This document shows, piece after piece, positions 31,986 through 40,736 of a stretch of 64,000 nucleotides of DNA. Origin of the DNA: Geobacillus kaustophilus. GTDB taxonomy: Bacteria; Bacillota; Bacilli; Bacillales; Anoxybacillaceae. The number at the start of each line of letters is the position of its first letter. The stretch's first letter is position 1. The stretch lies in assembly GCF_000948285.1 (NCBI RefSeq), contig NZ_JYBP01000003.1:3038001-3102000 (forward strand), given 5' to 3'. The translations under genes and the position numbers were made by a program. Below the pieces are notes generated by a model. It did not search any database. It was given only the letters and a program-made list of their open reading frames with translations, and was not told where the DNA came from.

Positions 31986-34216
31986 ATCGTAAAATCGTAC
32001 CCTCTTTCCGTAAACGGCGCAGATGAACGAGCCGATGGCGCTCGCTTTTCCTCTTCCTGCCGTTTCGTTTCATTCGTCAGTTTCGTCACGTTGACCGATA
32101 TGACGCGATAGCCGATCTCTTCGAGCCGTTCTTTCGCCATATTGATGAACGGCGCGGCTTTCTCGGCAAAGTCATCGCGGTCGTTGCGAAAGGTGATGGA
32201 CAAGTTTCGCTCATTGGCCTGAAGCAAAATGCCGAGATCCCCTAACTTTTTCGTTTCCAGCAAGAAATACAATCGGCAATTTTCCCAATTGATTCGCTCG
32301 CCATCTTGGTGGGCGTTGACATAGACGTTGACGTTCCGCACTTCGTTTTGCCATAGCAACGGCAAGGAGAAGAAAAAGCTTTGCACGCCTGTCGCCCCGT
32401 CCCATTTATTGAGCAGCTGCTGGCCAGTCAAATTCGTCAACACCTGTTCAGCCTGCCGTGCTACCGATTCATTTCTGCTTTGCGCTAGCCGCAACAGCGC
32501 CTCTTTCATATTGATTGGAGCTGCTTTATCCTCATTGCCGTTCAATAGGAGCGATTCAGCCACTTCATACTCATGCGTCAAACCCAATCGACGAATCGTG
32601 TCAAACAAGTGCCGCGCCGATGGCCCATCAGTCGGCGGACGCATCACTTGATTCACTTGATCAAGAAACTCTTTCGATGGATCCAGCTGCATTCTATTTT
32701 GAACAGCGACAAAATGTTTCACTTTCACATCGGATGGTTTGAACATGAGAGTGGACAGCATGTTTTTCACGTCGCTCACAATCTTCCGCGCCCCTGCCGC
32801 GTCTCCTTGTTGGAGGCGCTTTTTCGCCTCGTTCAGTTCAGAGCTTGCTTTCATTAGCTGCTTTTCCGTGGTCATATCGGTAAACAACATGATATCGCTT
32901 TTTAAAATGGCGTTGTCCAGCTGTTTAATCGCTGTTTCTAACATCGATTTCACCTGCATACGGGCAGCGGGCCCGCTCGTTTCCTCCAACTTGAGCACGA
33001 TCTCTAATTGGCGCATCACGTCGCGCTTTACTGTTTGAAAATCACGAACGGCCTGCGCCATTTTTTTCGTCACCGTTTGCACGAGAACATCTTTTGTTTC
33101 GAGCGGCAAGCCCGTTTGCCATGCATAGTCAAACAGACGATCGGCATTCACTGGGCGATCGTTCGTCGGCGAAGAGAGTGACGCTTCCATTTCGTTTAAT
33201 GTTTCAAGCACCGTTTTCCTTGCGGCAAATTCCCTTCCTTCCTCCACGAATTCCCGTGCTTTGGCCAATGCCTCAGCGAGTGTCTTCCCCCTGTGTGAAT
33301 GGTCCCCGATCGCCTCTCCGATCTCTGTCTGAACAGCACTCAACGCTTTTTCTAAATGCGGTTCTTGCTTCAACAGCTTGATCGCCCAGCACAAAGCTTC
33401 ATGCAATTGCTCGAGTCGCTGAACAAAGTTGTCCACATTGTCTGTCGCTCCGCTTGGTGTCGGAGAGAAGACGAACCGTTTCTCGCCTCCCATGTCCTCT
33501 GCACGCTGTTCCAACAGCAGGGCGTCCAAGTGTTGAGACAACACTTGTTCGCTCGTTTGTTGGGGTTTTTCTATCCCACCCGAAACATCCGCTGTCGCGC
33601 CTATGCCGCGTCCAAATGCGCCTTCCTCCGCCACGCTTTGTTGTTCTTGGATGGCCAACGTAAATGTCGGATCAAGTTTGTTGGCAATGGCCACCAACCG
33701 CTCGCCGAACGGTTGTCCATGCAATGCCTCGTGAACGGCCGCAAGGTGGGGGCTTGTTAGTTCCAACTTTTTATTCATGACAGCGCGGACGGTGTCGAGT
33801 TTTTGCTCTATTGTGCCCGCGGCTTCAGCGAAAAACGTCTGCAATGTGGAAACCGTTTCTTTCGTAAGCGTCTTCCCCTGCTGTTGCATCCACGACTCGA
33901 TTTGTTTCAGTTCAGGAGGCAGCGTCTCAAAGGCGGCTGGACGGGCCGTCCGGCTGGCTGCTTCTTGCTGCGGGCGGACAACGATTCGCGCCACAGGAAG
34001 CCCGTCTTGTTCGCCGACAATCTTGATCGTTGCGCGCCCCTCCTTCGGCCACTCCCCCTCTGTCCGCACCCTCACGTCTGTGCCTTTGATATTTACAACT
34101 GCTTCACCATCTTTGACTTCTTTGATCGCTGCGTCGTATAGTTGGCCTTGCTGCAACGGCAACAGCTGTTCCGAAGCCGCGATCGTACGTCCCATGAACA
34201 CACCGCGAATTTCCAT
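31982..34216 (-). CDS. YlqG/FliK-like large protein
   Basis: 744 residues; AAGGTG lies seven bases before the ATG. The N-terminal region (QGQLYDAAIKEVKDGEAVVN, TIKIVGEQDGLPVARIVVRP) looks like a small beta domain. A long helical middle follows. The C-terminus (FSLPLLWQNEVRNVNVYVNA, LETKKLGDLGILLQANERNL, YRVISVNVTKL) resembles the FliK hook-length-control C-terminal fold, as in B. subtilis YlqG. It is encoded with the FlhB-tail gene under its own sigma-D promoter. Hook-length control proper is probably done by another FliK; the role here is unknown. Confidence 0.78.
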   Translation of the reverse strand: MEIRGVFMGRTIAASEQLLPLQQGQLYDAAIKEVKDGEAVVNIKGTDVRVRTEGEWPKEGRATIKIVGEQDGLPVARIVVRPQQEAASRTARPAAFETLPPELKQIESWMQQQGKTLTKETVSTLQTFFAEAAGTIEQKLDTVRAVMNKKLELTSPHLAAVHEALHGQPFGERLVAIANKLDPTFTLAIQEQQSVAEEGAFGRGIGATADVSGGIEKPQQTSEQVLSQHLDALLLEQRAEDMGGEKRFVFSPTPSGATDNVDNFVQRLEQLHEALCWAIKLLKQEPHLEKALSAVQTEIGEAIGDHSHRGKTLAEALAKAREFVEEGREFAARKTVLETLNEMEASLSSPTNDRPVNADRLFDYAWQTGLPLETKDVLVQTVTKKMAQAVRDFQTVKRDVMRQLEIVLKLEETSGPAARMQVKSMLETAIKQLDNAILKSDIMLFTDMTTEKQLMKASSELNEAKKRLQQGDAAGARKIVSDVKNMLSTLMFKPSDVKVKHFVAVQNRMQLDPSKEFLDQVNQVMRPPTDGPSARHLFDTIRRLGLTHEYEVAESLLLNGNEDKAAPINMKEALLRLAQSRNESVARQAEQVLTNLTGQQLLNKWDGATGVQSFFFSLPLLWQNEVRNVNVYVNAHQDGERINWENCRLYFLLETKKLGDLGILLQANERNLSITFRNDRDDFAEKAAPFINMAKERLEEIGYRVISVNVTKLTNETKRQEEEKRAPSARSSAPFTERGYDFTI

Positions 34217-34254
34217 CCCCGTTCACCTTCCGCTCAATTCGGTTGCTACTGTTT

Positions 34255-34282
34255 ATATCGGCACGTAGGCTTCCAATGTTTA
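34255..34282 (-). promoter_or_regulatory. Sigma-D promoter of the FliK-like gene
   Basis: TAAA (34282–34279), 16 bases, GCCGATAT (34262–34255). It lies in the short gap after comFC, about 40 bases before the start at 34216. Confidence 0.85.
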
Positions 34283-34287
34283 CACTG

Positions 34288-34980
34288 TTACGCTCGAATG
34301 AGCGTCAACGCCCCCACCTCGGCCGCCCCCGCCTCAAGCAAGACGTGAGCGGCGTGGCGGACGGTTATGCCGGTGGTGTAGATATCATCGATGAGGACGA
34401 TCCGCTTTCCGTCAAGCGGCGGATGATCGGCGAGGAAAAACGGGTTGTCGGTCTCCAGCCGCTCGCGGCGGGATTTTTTCGACTGCTTCTCGGAATGCCG
34501 GCGGGCCAGCCAAGGGAAATACGTGGATGGGAGCAGGCGGGCGAGCGCTTCCGCTTGGTTGAAGCCGCGTTCATACAGCCGTTCGGGGCTTAGCGGGATC
34601 GGGACGATGTGCCAATCACGGCCGAAATGTCGGCGAAACGCTTGGGAAAAAGGACGTCGAAACGCAGCGACGATGGCATAGTCGCCGCGGAATTTCCATA
34701 AGGCTACGACTTCTTTCATCCAGTCGTTGTATATATACACGGATCGGTTTTTCACGAGCACCCTCCCCCACTGTTCATCTTCCTGCCACCGGAGGCAGTC
34801 GGCGCACAGCGATGGCTTGGCTTCCTCAAGCGGGCGGCCACACATCTCACAAAGACGGCCGTCAATGAGTTTGAACGACCCGCGGCAGCGCGGGCAAAGG
34901 ACGTCAAGGTCTTCGAGGAAAAGAAGCTGGCGCCAGCTCGCGATCGGGTTGTACGGAGAATGGCAAAGAAGGCAGTTCAT
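34288..34980 (-). CDS. comFC: ComFC competence protein (phosphoribosyltransferase-like)
   Basis: 230 residues. The N-terminal zinc ribbon has CLLCHSPY, CPRCRGSFK, CEMCGRP and CADC. The C-terminal type I PRTase fold has RRERLETDNPFF and the PRPP loop IVLIDDIYTTGITVRHAAHV. It is needed for DNA uptake during transformation. Its ATG overlaps the comFA stop (ATGA); no comFB lies between them, unlike B. subtilis. Confidence 0.95.
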   Translation of the reverse strand: MNCLLCHSPYNPIASWRQLLFLEDLDVLCPRCRGSFKLIDGRLCEMCGRPLEEAKPSLCADCLRWQEDEQWGRVLVKNRSVYIYNDWMKEVVALWKFRGDYAIVAAFRRPFSQAFRRHFGRDWHIVPIPLSPERLYERGFNQAEALARLLPSTYFPWLARRHSEKQSKKSRRERLETDNPFFLADHPPLDGKRIVLIDDIYTTGITVRHAAHVLLEAGAAEVGALTLIRA

Positions 34981-36350
34981 AGACGCAACAACCCCCTTTT
35001 CTTCGCTTCTTCATTCATGCGGAGGATGTGGCGGCGCGCCCGCACCATCTCTTTCGTTTTCCCATGATGGAAAAAGCGGACATCGCCATCCGGAAACGCA
35101 ACGCTTCGACCGACGCGGCCGGCGATTTGCACGAGAGCGCTTTCCGTGAAAATGCGGTCATCCGCGCCAAGGACGGCGACATCGATGTTCGGCACCGTCA
35201 CGCCGCGCTCAAGAATCGTCGTCGTCACAAGCAACGGAACGAGGCCGTTGCGAAACGCCTGAACATGTTCCGCACGATCTGGGGCTTCGGCATGAACGCC
35301 GACGATGCGGGAATCGACGCGCTGCAAGATGCGGGTGACGGCTTCGAGCTCATCGATATAGGGGACGAACAAAAACGCTTGTTTTCTTTGCTCCAGACGG
35401 TGGAGAACCCACACAAGGACATTTTGGGGCAAGCAGCCGCGCTCGAGCCGTTTGCGCCAGTTTCCGCACCATTCGAACGCAGGGACAGGAAGCGGACGGC
35501 CGTGGTAGCGGGCGGGGATGACGGCGGCTTGCCGCTTGCCGCGCGCGATGTCGCGCTGCCAAGCGCGGGACGGGGTGGCGGTTAGATAAATGAGGCTCGC
35601 CTGTTCTTTCCGCGCTTGACTGACGGCGTATTCGAGCATCGGCTCAGCAGAATACGGAAACGCATCGACTTCATCCACGATCATGACGTCAAAGACGCGG
35701 TAGGTCCGCAGCAACTGGTGGGTGGTGGAGAGGACCAAGGAAGCAATCCGCCCGCGCTCGTCGCTTCCGCCATGCCACACGGCGAGCGGAACGCGCGGGA
35801 ACGCTTGGCGGAAGCGCGGAGCGAGCTCGCGGACGACGTCGGTCCGCGGCGTGGCAAGGCAGACGCGCCAGCCCTTCTCAAGCGCGGCGGCGATGGCGGG
35901 AAACAAAATCTCGGTTTTTCCCGCCCCGCATACCGCCCAAACGATCAGTTCACGACTATCCAATACTGCTTGTTGCACGGCCATAGCCGCTTCCGCTTGA
36001 GCAGGGGATAGCTCTCCCTGCCAAGCAAGCGGCGCCTCGTGCCGCTCGAACGGAAGCGGAAGTGACACGTGCACAAGGCGGGTGCAAGCGCTGATCCGCC
36101 CCATTGACAAACATTTGCGGCAATACGCGCAATCCGATCCGCAGCGGGCGCACGGAAACGAAGCGAAACGAAGCGGGTCGTCATTCCCGCAGCGCATACA
36201 GCGCCAGCTGCGCGGCGTTCGGGTCAATCCGGGCTGTTCGCCGAGCCATCCAGCGCGCCAGGCGGCTTCGATTTCGTTTTCGGAAAACGGGAGTTGCTCC
36301 CTCGGAAGACGGAACCCTTGCAGAAACGATAGAAGCGGGGAAACATTCAA
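34977..36350 (-). CDS. comFA: ComFA DNA helicase/translocase for transformation
   Basis: 457 residues with a TTG start at 36350 (AAGGAGG eight bases upstream); the frame is open 41 codons further without support. A four-Cys zinc finger (WRCMRCGNDD…CARCGSDCAYCRKC) precedes the DEAD-box-like core: Walker A VCGAGKTE, motif II DEVD, TATPS, and motif VI VQIAGRVGRSV. ComFA drives uptake of single-stranded DNA across the membrane. It heads the comFA–comFC operon. Two direct copies of a 14-base repeat lie about 50 bases upstream of the start. Confidence 0.94.
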   Translation of the reverse strand: MNVSPLLSFLQGFRLPREQLPFSENEIEAAWRAGWLGEQPGLTRTPRSWRCMRCGNDDPLRFASFPCARCGSDCAYCRKCLSMGRISACTRLVHVSLPLPFERHEAPLAWQGELSPAQAEAAMAVQQAVLDSRELIVWAVCGAGKTEILFPAIAAALEKGWRVCLATPRTDVVRELAPRFRQAFPRVPLAVWHGGSDERGRIASLVLSTTHQLLRTYRVFDVMIVDEVDAFPYSAEPMLEYAVSQARKEQASLIYLTATPSRAWQRDIARGKRQAAVIPARYHGRPLPVPAFEWCGNWRKRLERGCLPQNVLVWVLHRLEQRKQAFLFVPYIDELEAVTRILQRVDSRIVGVHAEAPDRAEHVQAFRNGLVPLLVTTTILERGVTVPNIDVAVLGADDRIFTESALVQIAGRVGRSVAFPDGDVRFFHHGKTKEMVRARRHILRMNEEAKKRGLLRL

Positions 36351-36395
36351 TGAACATTCCTCCTTCGCGGAAACGATGTGGATGCAACGTTTTTC

Positions 36396-36432
36396 GACAA
36401 CATTCCCGAGGAAATATTGACAACATTCCCGA
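36396..36432. repeat. Direct repeat upstream of comFA
   Basis: GACAACATTCCCGA occurs twice (36396–36409 and 36419–36432), 23 bases apart, just upstream of the comFA start. It could be an operator, but the function is unknown. Confidence 0.5.
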
Positions 36433-36786
36433 AAACAATAGACCGCTCGACAATGTACTACCAAGAAAGACAATCACGATGACGACTTTTAAAAAAATGA
36501 ACTGGCCAACGCCTGCACATCGAGGAGCAACGGCCCAGAACAAAACGTTGACAAGAAAAACCGTCTAGCGAAGAAAGAGCGTGATGAGGACAAAAGAGAG
36601 AGGAAGGCGAACCGTTAACATACATTGCCGAGGCGGACGAAACAAAGCAAGCGAGGCCATAGCAGAAGCGAAAAATCGGCAGAAAGCGTCCATGAGCGCG
36701 TTTCTCCCTCCAATTGGGAATGAACTCAACGGCTGAAAGCTGCGTACTTTCCTACAGAAACAACGCCGCAAACGAACAAAATCAAG
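36433..36786. other. Non-coding stretch between comFA and degV
   Basis: About 350 bases with no convincing gene. A 68-codon minus-strand frame (36565–36771) with a hydrophobic end has no ribosome site and is probably chance. I did not find a clear ComK box. Confidence 0.5.
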
Positions 36787-36850
36787 CGGCCGATCGGCCG
36801 CGCCAGGCGGTGCGAACAGAAACGATTCTTGAAAACGGCACCGCCTGGCG
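36787..36850. repeat. Tandem palindromes downstream of degV
   Basis: CGGCCGATCGGCCG (36787–36800) is followed directly by a 13-bp perfect inverted repeat, CGCCAGGCGGTGC (36801–36813) and its complement (36838–36850), around a 24-base loop. There is no T-run, so it is not a standard terminator. Confidence 0.6.
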
Positions 36851-36911
36851 ACAGATTACGGCTGATGGCTGTGCACGACCCAAGGATCCGCCTCCGGACT
36901 CGTCGCAGCCA

Positions 36912-37757
36912 TTACGTCTGATACCACGTCAGCCCAAGCGCGCCTTCGCCGACGTGCGTGGCGATGACCGGGCCGAAATAGCTGATCCAAAACTCGACGT
37001 GCGGATAGCGGGCAGCTAGTTCGTCGCGCCAGCGGGCGGCTTCATCAGGCTGATTGGCGTGAATGATGGCGGCTTTAAGCGGCACGCCTTTATCCGCGTC
37101 TTCAGCGAACAATTCCTCGATGCGTTTCACAGCCTTCTTGCGCGTGCGGATTTTTTCAAACGGCACGATCACTTTGTTCTCAAAATGGAGGAGCGGCTTG
37201 ATCTGCAGGAGGCCGCCGATGAACGCTTGGGCGCCGGACAGCCGCCCGCCGCGCTGCAAGTGGGCCAAGTCGTCGACCATAAAGTAGGCGCGCAACGTCC
37301 GTTTGATGGCGTCCAATCGGGCGATGATGTCTTCTGGAGGCCGCCCCGCCTGCGCCATTTCAGCCGCTTCGATGGCGTAAAACCCTTGCGCCATGCAGCT
37401 GATTTCTGAGTCGTACGCGTAGACGCGCAAGCCATCCACCATTGTTCCTGCGGTGACCGCCCCTTGGTACGTGCCGCTGATGCCGCTTGAGAGATGGATG
37501 CTGATGACGGCGTCATACCCTTCCTCGCGAATGGCAGTGAACAAGTCAACGAACTCGCCGACCGACGGCTGGGACGTCGTCGGCAACACCGGGTGCTGCT
37601 TGATTTTGGCGAAAAATTCATCCGCCGTCATATCAACTTCTTCACGATACGCCTCATCCCCGAAAATGACGCTGAGCGGAATCAAACGAATGCCAAGCCT
37701 CTCGCGCACCTCTTTCGGCAAGTAGGCCGTGCTGTCAGTGACAATTGCCGTTTTCAC
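36912..37757 (-). CDS. DegV-family fatty-acid-binding protein
   Basis: 281 residues with a GTG start at 37757 (AGGA nine bases upstream), giving (M)KTAIVTDSTAYLPKEV. DegV signatures are TTSQPSVGEFVDLF, VISIHLSSGISGTYQGA, YDSEISCMAQGFYAIEAAEM, HLQRGGRLSGAQAFIGGLLQ IKP and ISYFGPVIATHVGEGALGL. Family members bind a fatty acid and in Firmicutes can supply FakA-type kinases. It lies between comFA and degU as in B. subtilis (yviA). Confidence 0.93.
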   Translation of the reverse strand: MKTAIVTDSTAYLPKEVRERLGIRLIPLSVIFGDEAYREEVDMTADEFFAKIKQHPVLPTTSQPSVGEFVDLFTAIREEGYDAVISIHLSSGISGTYQGAVTAGTMVDGLRVYAYDSEISCMAQGFYAIEAAEMAQAGRPPEDIIARLDAIKRTLRAYFMVDDLAHLQRGGRLSGAQAFIGGLLQIKPLLHFENKVIVPFEKIRTRKKAVKRIEELFAEDADKGVPLKAAIIHANQPDEAARWRDELAARYPHVEFWISYFGPVIATHVGEGALGLTWYQT

Positions 37758-37916
37758 GGGCGCCATTCCTTCCTGATTTCGGATTTTCTTCCATTATAGC
37801 AAAAAGGAGACACGCCCACTACTACCAATCCAAATGAGGGATAGCACACCACAAAGGATCAAAACAAAGTCGCTTGCCGTTAACAACAAGACAGCTCGTC
37901 CTCCCCACGAACAAAC

Positions 37917-37940
37917 CAAAAACGAGGCATCGCCGCCTCG
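37917..37940 (-). terminator. Terminator after degU
   Basis: CGAGGC–GGCGAT–GCCTCG followed by TTTTT on the minus strand, 72 bases past the degU stop. Confidence 0.8.
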
Positions 37941-38011
37941 ATCCCCCTCAACACAGCCGTCAAATGCCCGCCATGCCAACAGCCAGTGGAAATGGAGGGG
38001 GATCATCGCCA

Positions 38012-38689
38012 TTAGCGCACCTCAACCCAGCCGTTTTTGATCGCAACCACAACGGCTTGCGTCCGGTCGTTGACGTTTAATTTTTGCAAGATGCTGCTGA
38101 CGTGGTTTTTCACCGTTTTTTCGCTAATGTAAAGCGCTTCGCCGATGGCGCGGTTGCTTTTGCCGTCCGCCAACAGCTGCAGCACCTCGCACTCGCGCCG
38201 CGTCAACAAATGAAGCGGGCGGCGCACCTCTTGCTTGACCACTGCGCCGCCTTTTTCTGTCGTCAAGCGGCGGTATTCGCGAATCAAGTTGTGCGTCACT
38301 TTCGGATGCAAGTACGAACCGCCTTCGGCGACGATTCTCACGGCCTCAATGAGTGTATCCGCGTCCATCTCCTTTAACAAATATCCGGTCGCTCCCGTCT
38401 GCAAAGCACGCATGACATAGTTTTCATCGTCATGAATCGACAGAACGACGACTTTCGTATCAGGGTAAGCTTCAATCAGCTGTTTCGTCGCCTCAACGCC
38501 GTTGGTGTCCGGCATGTTGATATCCATCAGCACCAAATCCGGGCGGTATGTTTCGACGATCGAAAGCGCCTCGCTTCCGTCGCTTCCTTCGGCCACGACT
38601 TCAAAATCGCCTTCAAATTCCAAAATGCGCTTGATGCCCTCGCGAAACAGCTGGTGATCATCGATAATCGCAATGCGTGTTTTCATCAT
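38012..38689 (-). CDS. degU: Two-component response regulator DegU
   Basis: 225 residues. The receiver domain opens [20 protein letters not shown] with Asp10/Asp11 and the phospho-acceptor Asp56 in [11 protein letters not shown]. The C-terminal NarL/LuxR-type HTH reads [20 protein letters not shown] then [20 protein letters not shown]. DegU controls degradative enzymes, competence and motility in bacilli. It overlaps degS by four bases. Confidence 0.97.
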   Translation of the reverse strand: MMKTRIAIIDDHQLFREGIKRILEFEGDFEVVAEGSDGSEALSIVETYRPDLVLMDINMPDTNGVEATKQLIEAYPDTKVVVLSIHDDENYVMRALQTGATGYLLKEMDADTLIEAVRIVAEGGSYLHPKVTHNLIREYRRLTTEKGGAVVKQEVRRPLHLLTRRECEVLQLLADGKSNRAIGEALYISEKTVKNHVSSILQKLNVNDRTQAVVVAIKNGWVEVR

Positions 38690-39864
38690 TTCCTCTCCTC
38701 CTTGTTCGTCTCGTCAGTCGAACGGTCGAGCGGAACGCGAATGAATACGGTCGTTCCACCGTCGAGCTTTGAACGGATGACCAGCGTGCCACCGAGCAGC
38801 TCCACCCGCTCCCGCATCCCGATCAAGCCGAACGCATTTTCTTTTTTGACCGATGGATCAAACCCTTTGCCATCGTCCTTGACGCTGACAAGCAGATGGC
38901 GGCACGTCACTTCCATTTTGACGTCGATATGGCGCGCTTCGGCATGCTTCAAGGCATTTTGCACCGATTCTTGGACAAGCCGAAACACAGCTGCCTCCAT
39001 CCGCGACGGCAGCCGAATTTCTTCGCCGATATGTACAAAGGAAATGTGAACTCCCTTGTTATATTCTTCGGTCGTTTGCAAATATTTTTTTAGCGTCGGA
39101 ACCAGTCCTAAATCATCAAGCGCCATCGGCCGCAAGTCGTATATGATGCGGCGCACTTCGGACAAAGCCGAACGCACCATTTTGCGAAAATCGCGAATTT
39201 CGACGATCGCCGCCTCTGGCCCTCGCTCTTTGATCACCTTTTCGACAAGGTCCGACCGGAGCAACACATGGGCGAGCAGCTGCGCCGGGCCGTCATGGAT
39301 TTCCCGCGACAGCCGACGCCGCTCTTCTTCCTGGGCTTCGATGATTTTCAACCCAAATTCCTGCTTTTGCTTCGCTCCTTCAATGAGCTCGCCGACTTGG
39401 CGGAAATCGCTGTTTAAGTAGTTGAGCACGACCGTAATTTGTCCAACTAAATAATCGGCGCGTTCGATAATTTGCGCAAGGCTCGCCAATCTCCGCTCAA
39501 GCTCGTCGCGGCGCAGCCGCAACTGTTTCTCCCGCTCGCGCACCATCGTCAGTTTCATATGCAGCCCGTGCGCCTGTTCATACGCCTCGCGAATATCTTG
39601 CTCCGAGTGGGTGGAAAAGTTTTGGCTCACTTCCGACAGATGACGGCGCGCCTGACGGGCTTTCATTTCCAGCTGATCCGCTTCTTCGATGGCCTGCACT
39701 GTCAGCCGCTTCACCTCCTCAAGTTCGCGAAGCAAATGGTCGTGCTCTTGACGCGACTGCTCCCCGATGCGGAAAATTTCGTCTTTGCTATGTTGAACGG
39801 TGTCGATCATTTTTTCGACAATCCGATCTAACTGCTTCACATTCCACTGTTTTGCCTCAGCCAT
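38686..39864 (-). CDS. degS: Sensor histidine kinase DegS
   Basis: 392 residues, cytoplasmic, without membrane segments. The N-terminal half is a long coiled coil (about 10–180). The HisKA_3 motif [20 protein letters not shown] carries the phosphorylated His at about 190. The HATPase domain has [20 protein letters not shown] and [11 protein letters not shown]. It phosphorylates and dephosphorylates DegU. The degS–degU pair is translationally coupled. Confidence 0.97.
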   Translation of the reverse strand: MAEAKQWNVKQLDRIVEKMIDTVQHSKDEIFRIGEQSRQEHDHLLRELEEVKRLTVQAIEEADQLEMKARQARRHLSEVSQNFSTHSEQDIREAYEQAHGLHMKLTMVREREKQLRLRRDELERRLASLAQIIERADYLVGQITVVLNYLNSDFRQVGELIEGAKQKQEFGLKIIEAQEEERRRLSREIHDGPAQLLAHVLLRSDLVEKVIKERGPEAAIVEIRDFRKMVRSALSEVRRIIYDLRPMALDDLGLVPTLKKYLQTTEEYNKGVHISFVHIGEEIRLPSRMEAAVFRLVQESVQNALKHAEARHIDVKMEVTCRHLLVSVKDDGKGFDPSVKKENAFGLIGMRERVELLGGTLVIRSKLDGGTTVFIRVPLDRSTDETNKEERK

Positions 39865-40065
39865 TTGCCAACCTCCAACAGCGCTGCCAAGCGGTGCGCA
39901 TGGGCGCCAGCAAAATTTATTTGAAGGAAAAAAGTTGTCGATTTATAATAATAAAAGCATGCCCTATCTATTGCTCTTTTATTTTCAGTTTACCATAATT
40001 AGAGTAGAGCGCTAGCCATTCATGCAAAAAGTTTTCGCGTTTTTTGTATGTTGAGGTGTTTTGCC

Positions 40066-40707
40066 TTGTTGCAAACATATTACACGGCCAAAGGATACGG
40101 TGAACGCGAGATCGTGATTGAAAAATCACGGTTCATCTGCTATATCAATCGCGCTGAAACGGAAGAAGAGGCTCTCGCCTTTATTCAACAGATCAAGAAG
40201 AAGCATTGGGACGCCACCCACAACTGCTCCGCCTATTTGATCGGCGAGCATGACCAAATCCAAAAAGCGAACGATGACGGCGAGCCGAGCGGCACCGCAG
40301 GGGTGCCGATGCTTGAAGTGCTGAAGAAAAAAGGGGTGAAAGACACCGTCGCCGTCGTCACCCGCTACTTCGGCGGCATCAAGCTCGGTGCGGGCGGGTT
40401 GGTGCGCGCTTACAGCCGCGCCGTCTCCGAGGGCCTGAACGAAGCCGGCATCGTCGAGCGTCGGCTCATGCGCATCATGCATGTGACGATCGATTATCCA
40501 TGGCTTGGGAAAGTGGAAAATGAGCTGCGGTCTTCCGTATATACTATTAAAAATATCCAATATGCCGAGCGCGTCACGTTTGACGTTCTCGTTTCCGAGG
40601 AAGGCCAGTCTTCGTTCGGCGAGTGGATGACCGAACTGACAAACGGAAGGGCGAACATTCAGGCGGGAGCGACGGAGTATGCCGAGCGGCTGCTTCCGTC
40701 TTCTTGA
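40066..40707 (+). CDS. yvyE: YvyE/YigZ family protein (IMPACT-like)
   Basis: 213 residues. The TTG at 40066, seven bases after GAGGTG, gives (M)LQTYYTAKGYGEREIVIEK, matching the usual family start better than the ATG at 40048. Signatures are SRFICYINRAETEEEALAFI, HNCSAYLIGEHDQIQKANDD, GEPSGTAGVPMLEVL and VVTRYFGGIKLGAGGLVRAY. The C-terminal DUF1949 domain follows. The family is related to eukaryotic IMPACT, a translation-related regulator; the bacterial role is unclear. It is divergent from degS, as in B. subtilis. Confidence 0.94.
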   Translation: MLQTYYTAKGYGEREIVIEKSRFICYINRAETEEEALAFIQQIKKKHWDATHNCSAYLIGEHDQIQKANDDGEPSGTAGVPMLEVLKKKGVKDTVAVVTRYFGGIKLGAGGLVRAYSRAVSEGLNEAGIVERRLMRIMHVTIDYPWLGKVENELRSSVYTIKNIQYAERVTFDVLVSEEGQSSFGEWMTELTNGRANIQAGATEYAERLLPSS

Positions 40708-40736
40708 AACGACACCGTAAAGGAAAGAAGGGTTAA

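Noticed and set aside
36565..36771. A 68-codon minus frame with a hydrophobic C-terminus between comFA and degV
   Set aside because: No Shine-Dalgarno, no recognised similarity and an unlikely composition; kept as unannotated spacer.
37794..38012. A 72-codon frame with hydrophobic stretches overlapping the degU stop (TAATG)
   Set aside because: It contains the degU terminator hairpin and has no family resemblance, so the overlap looks accidental.
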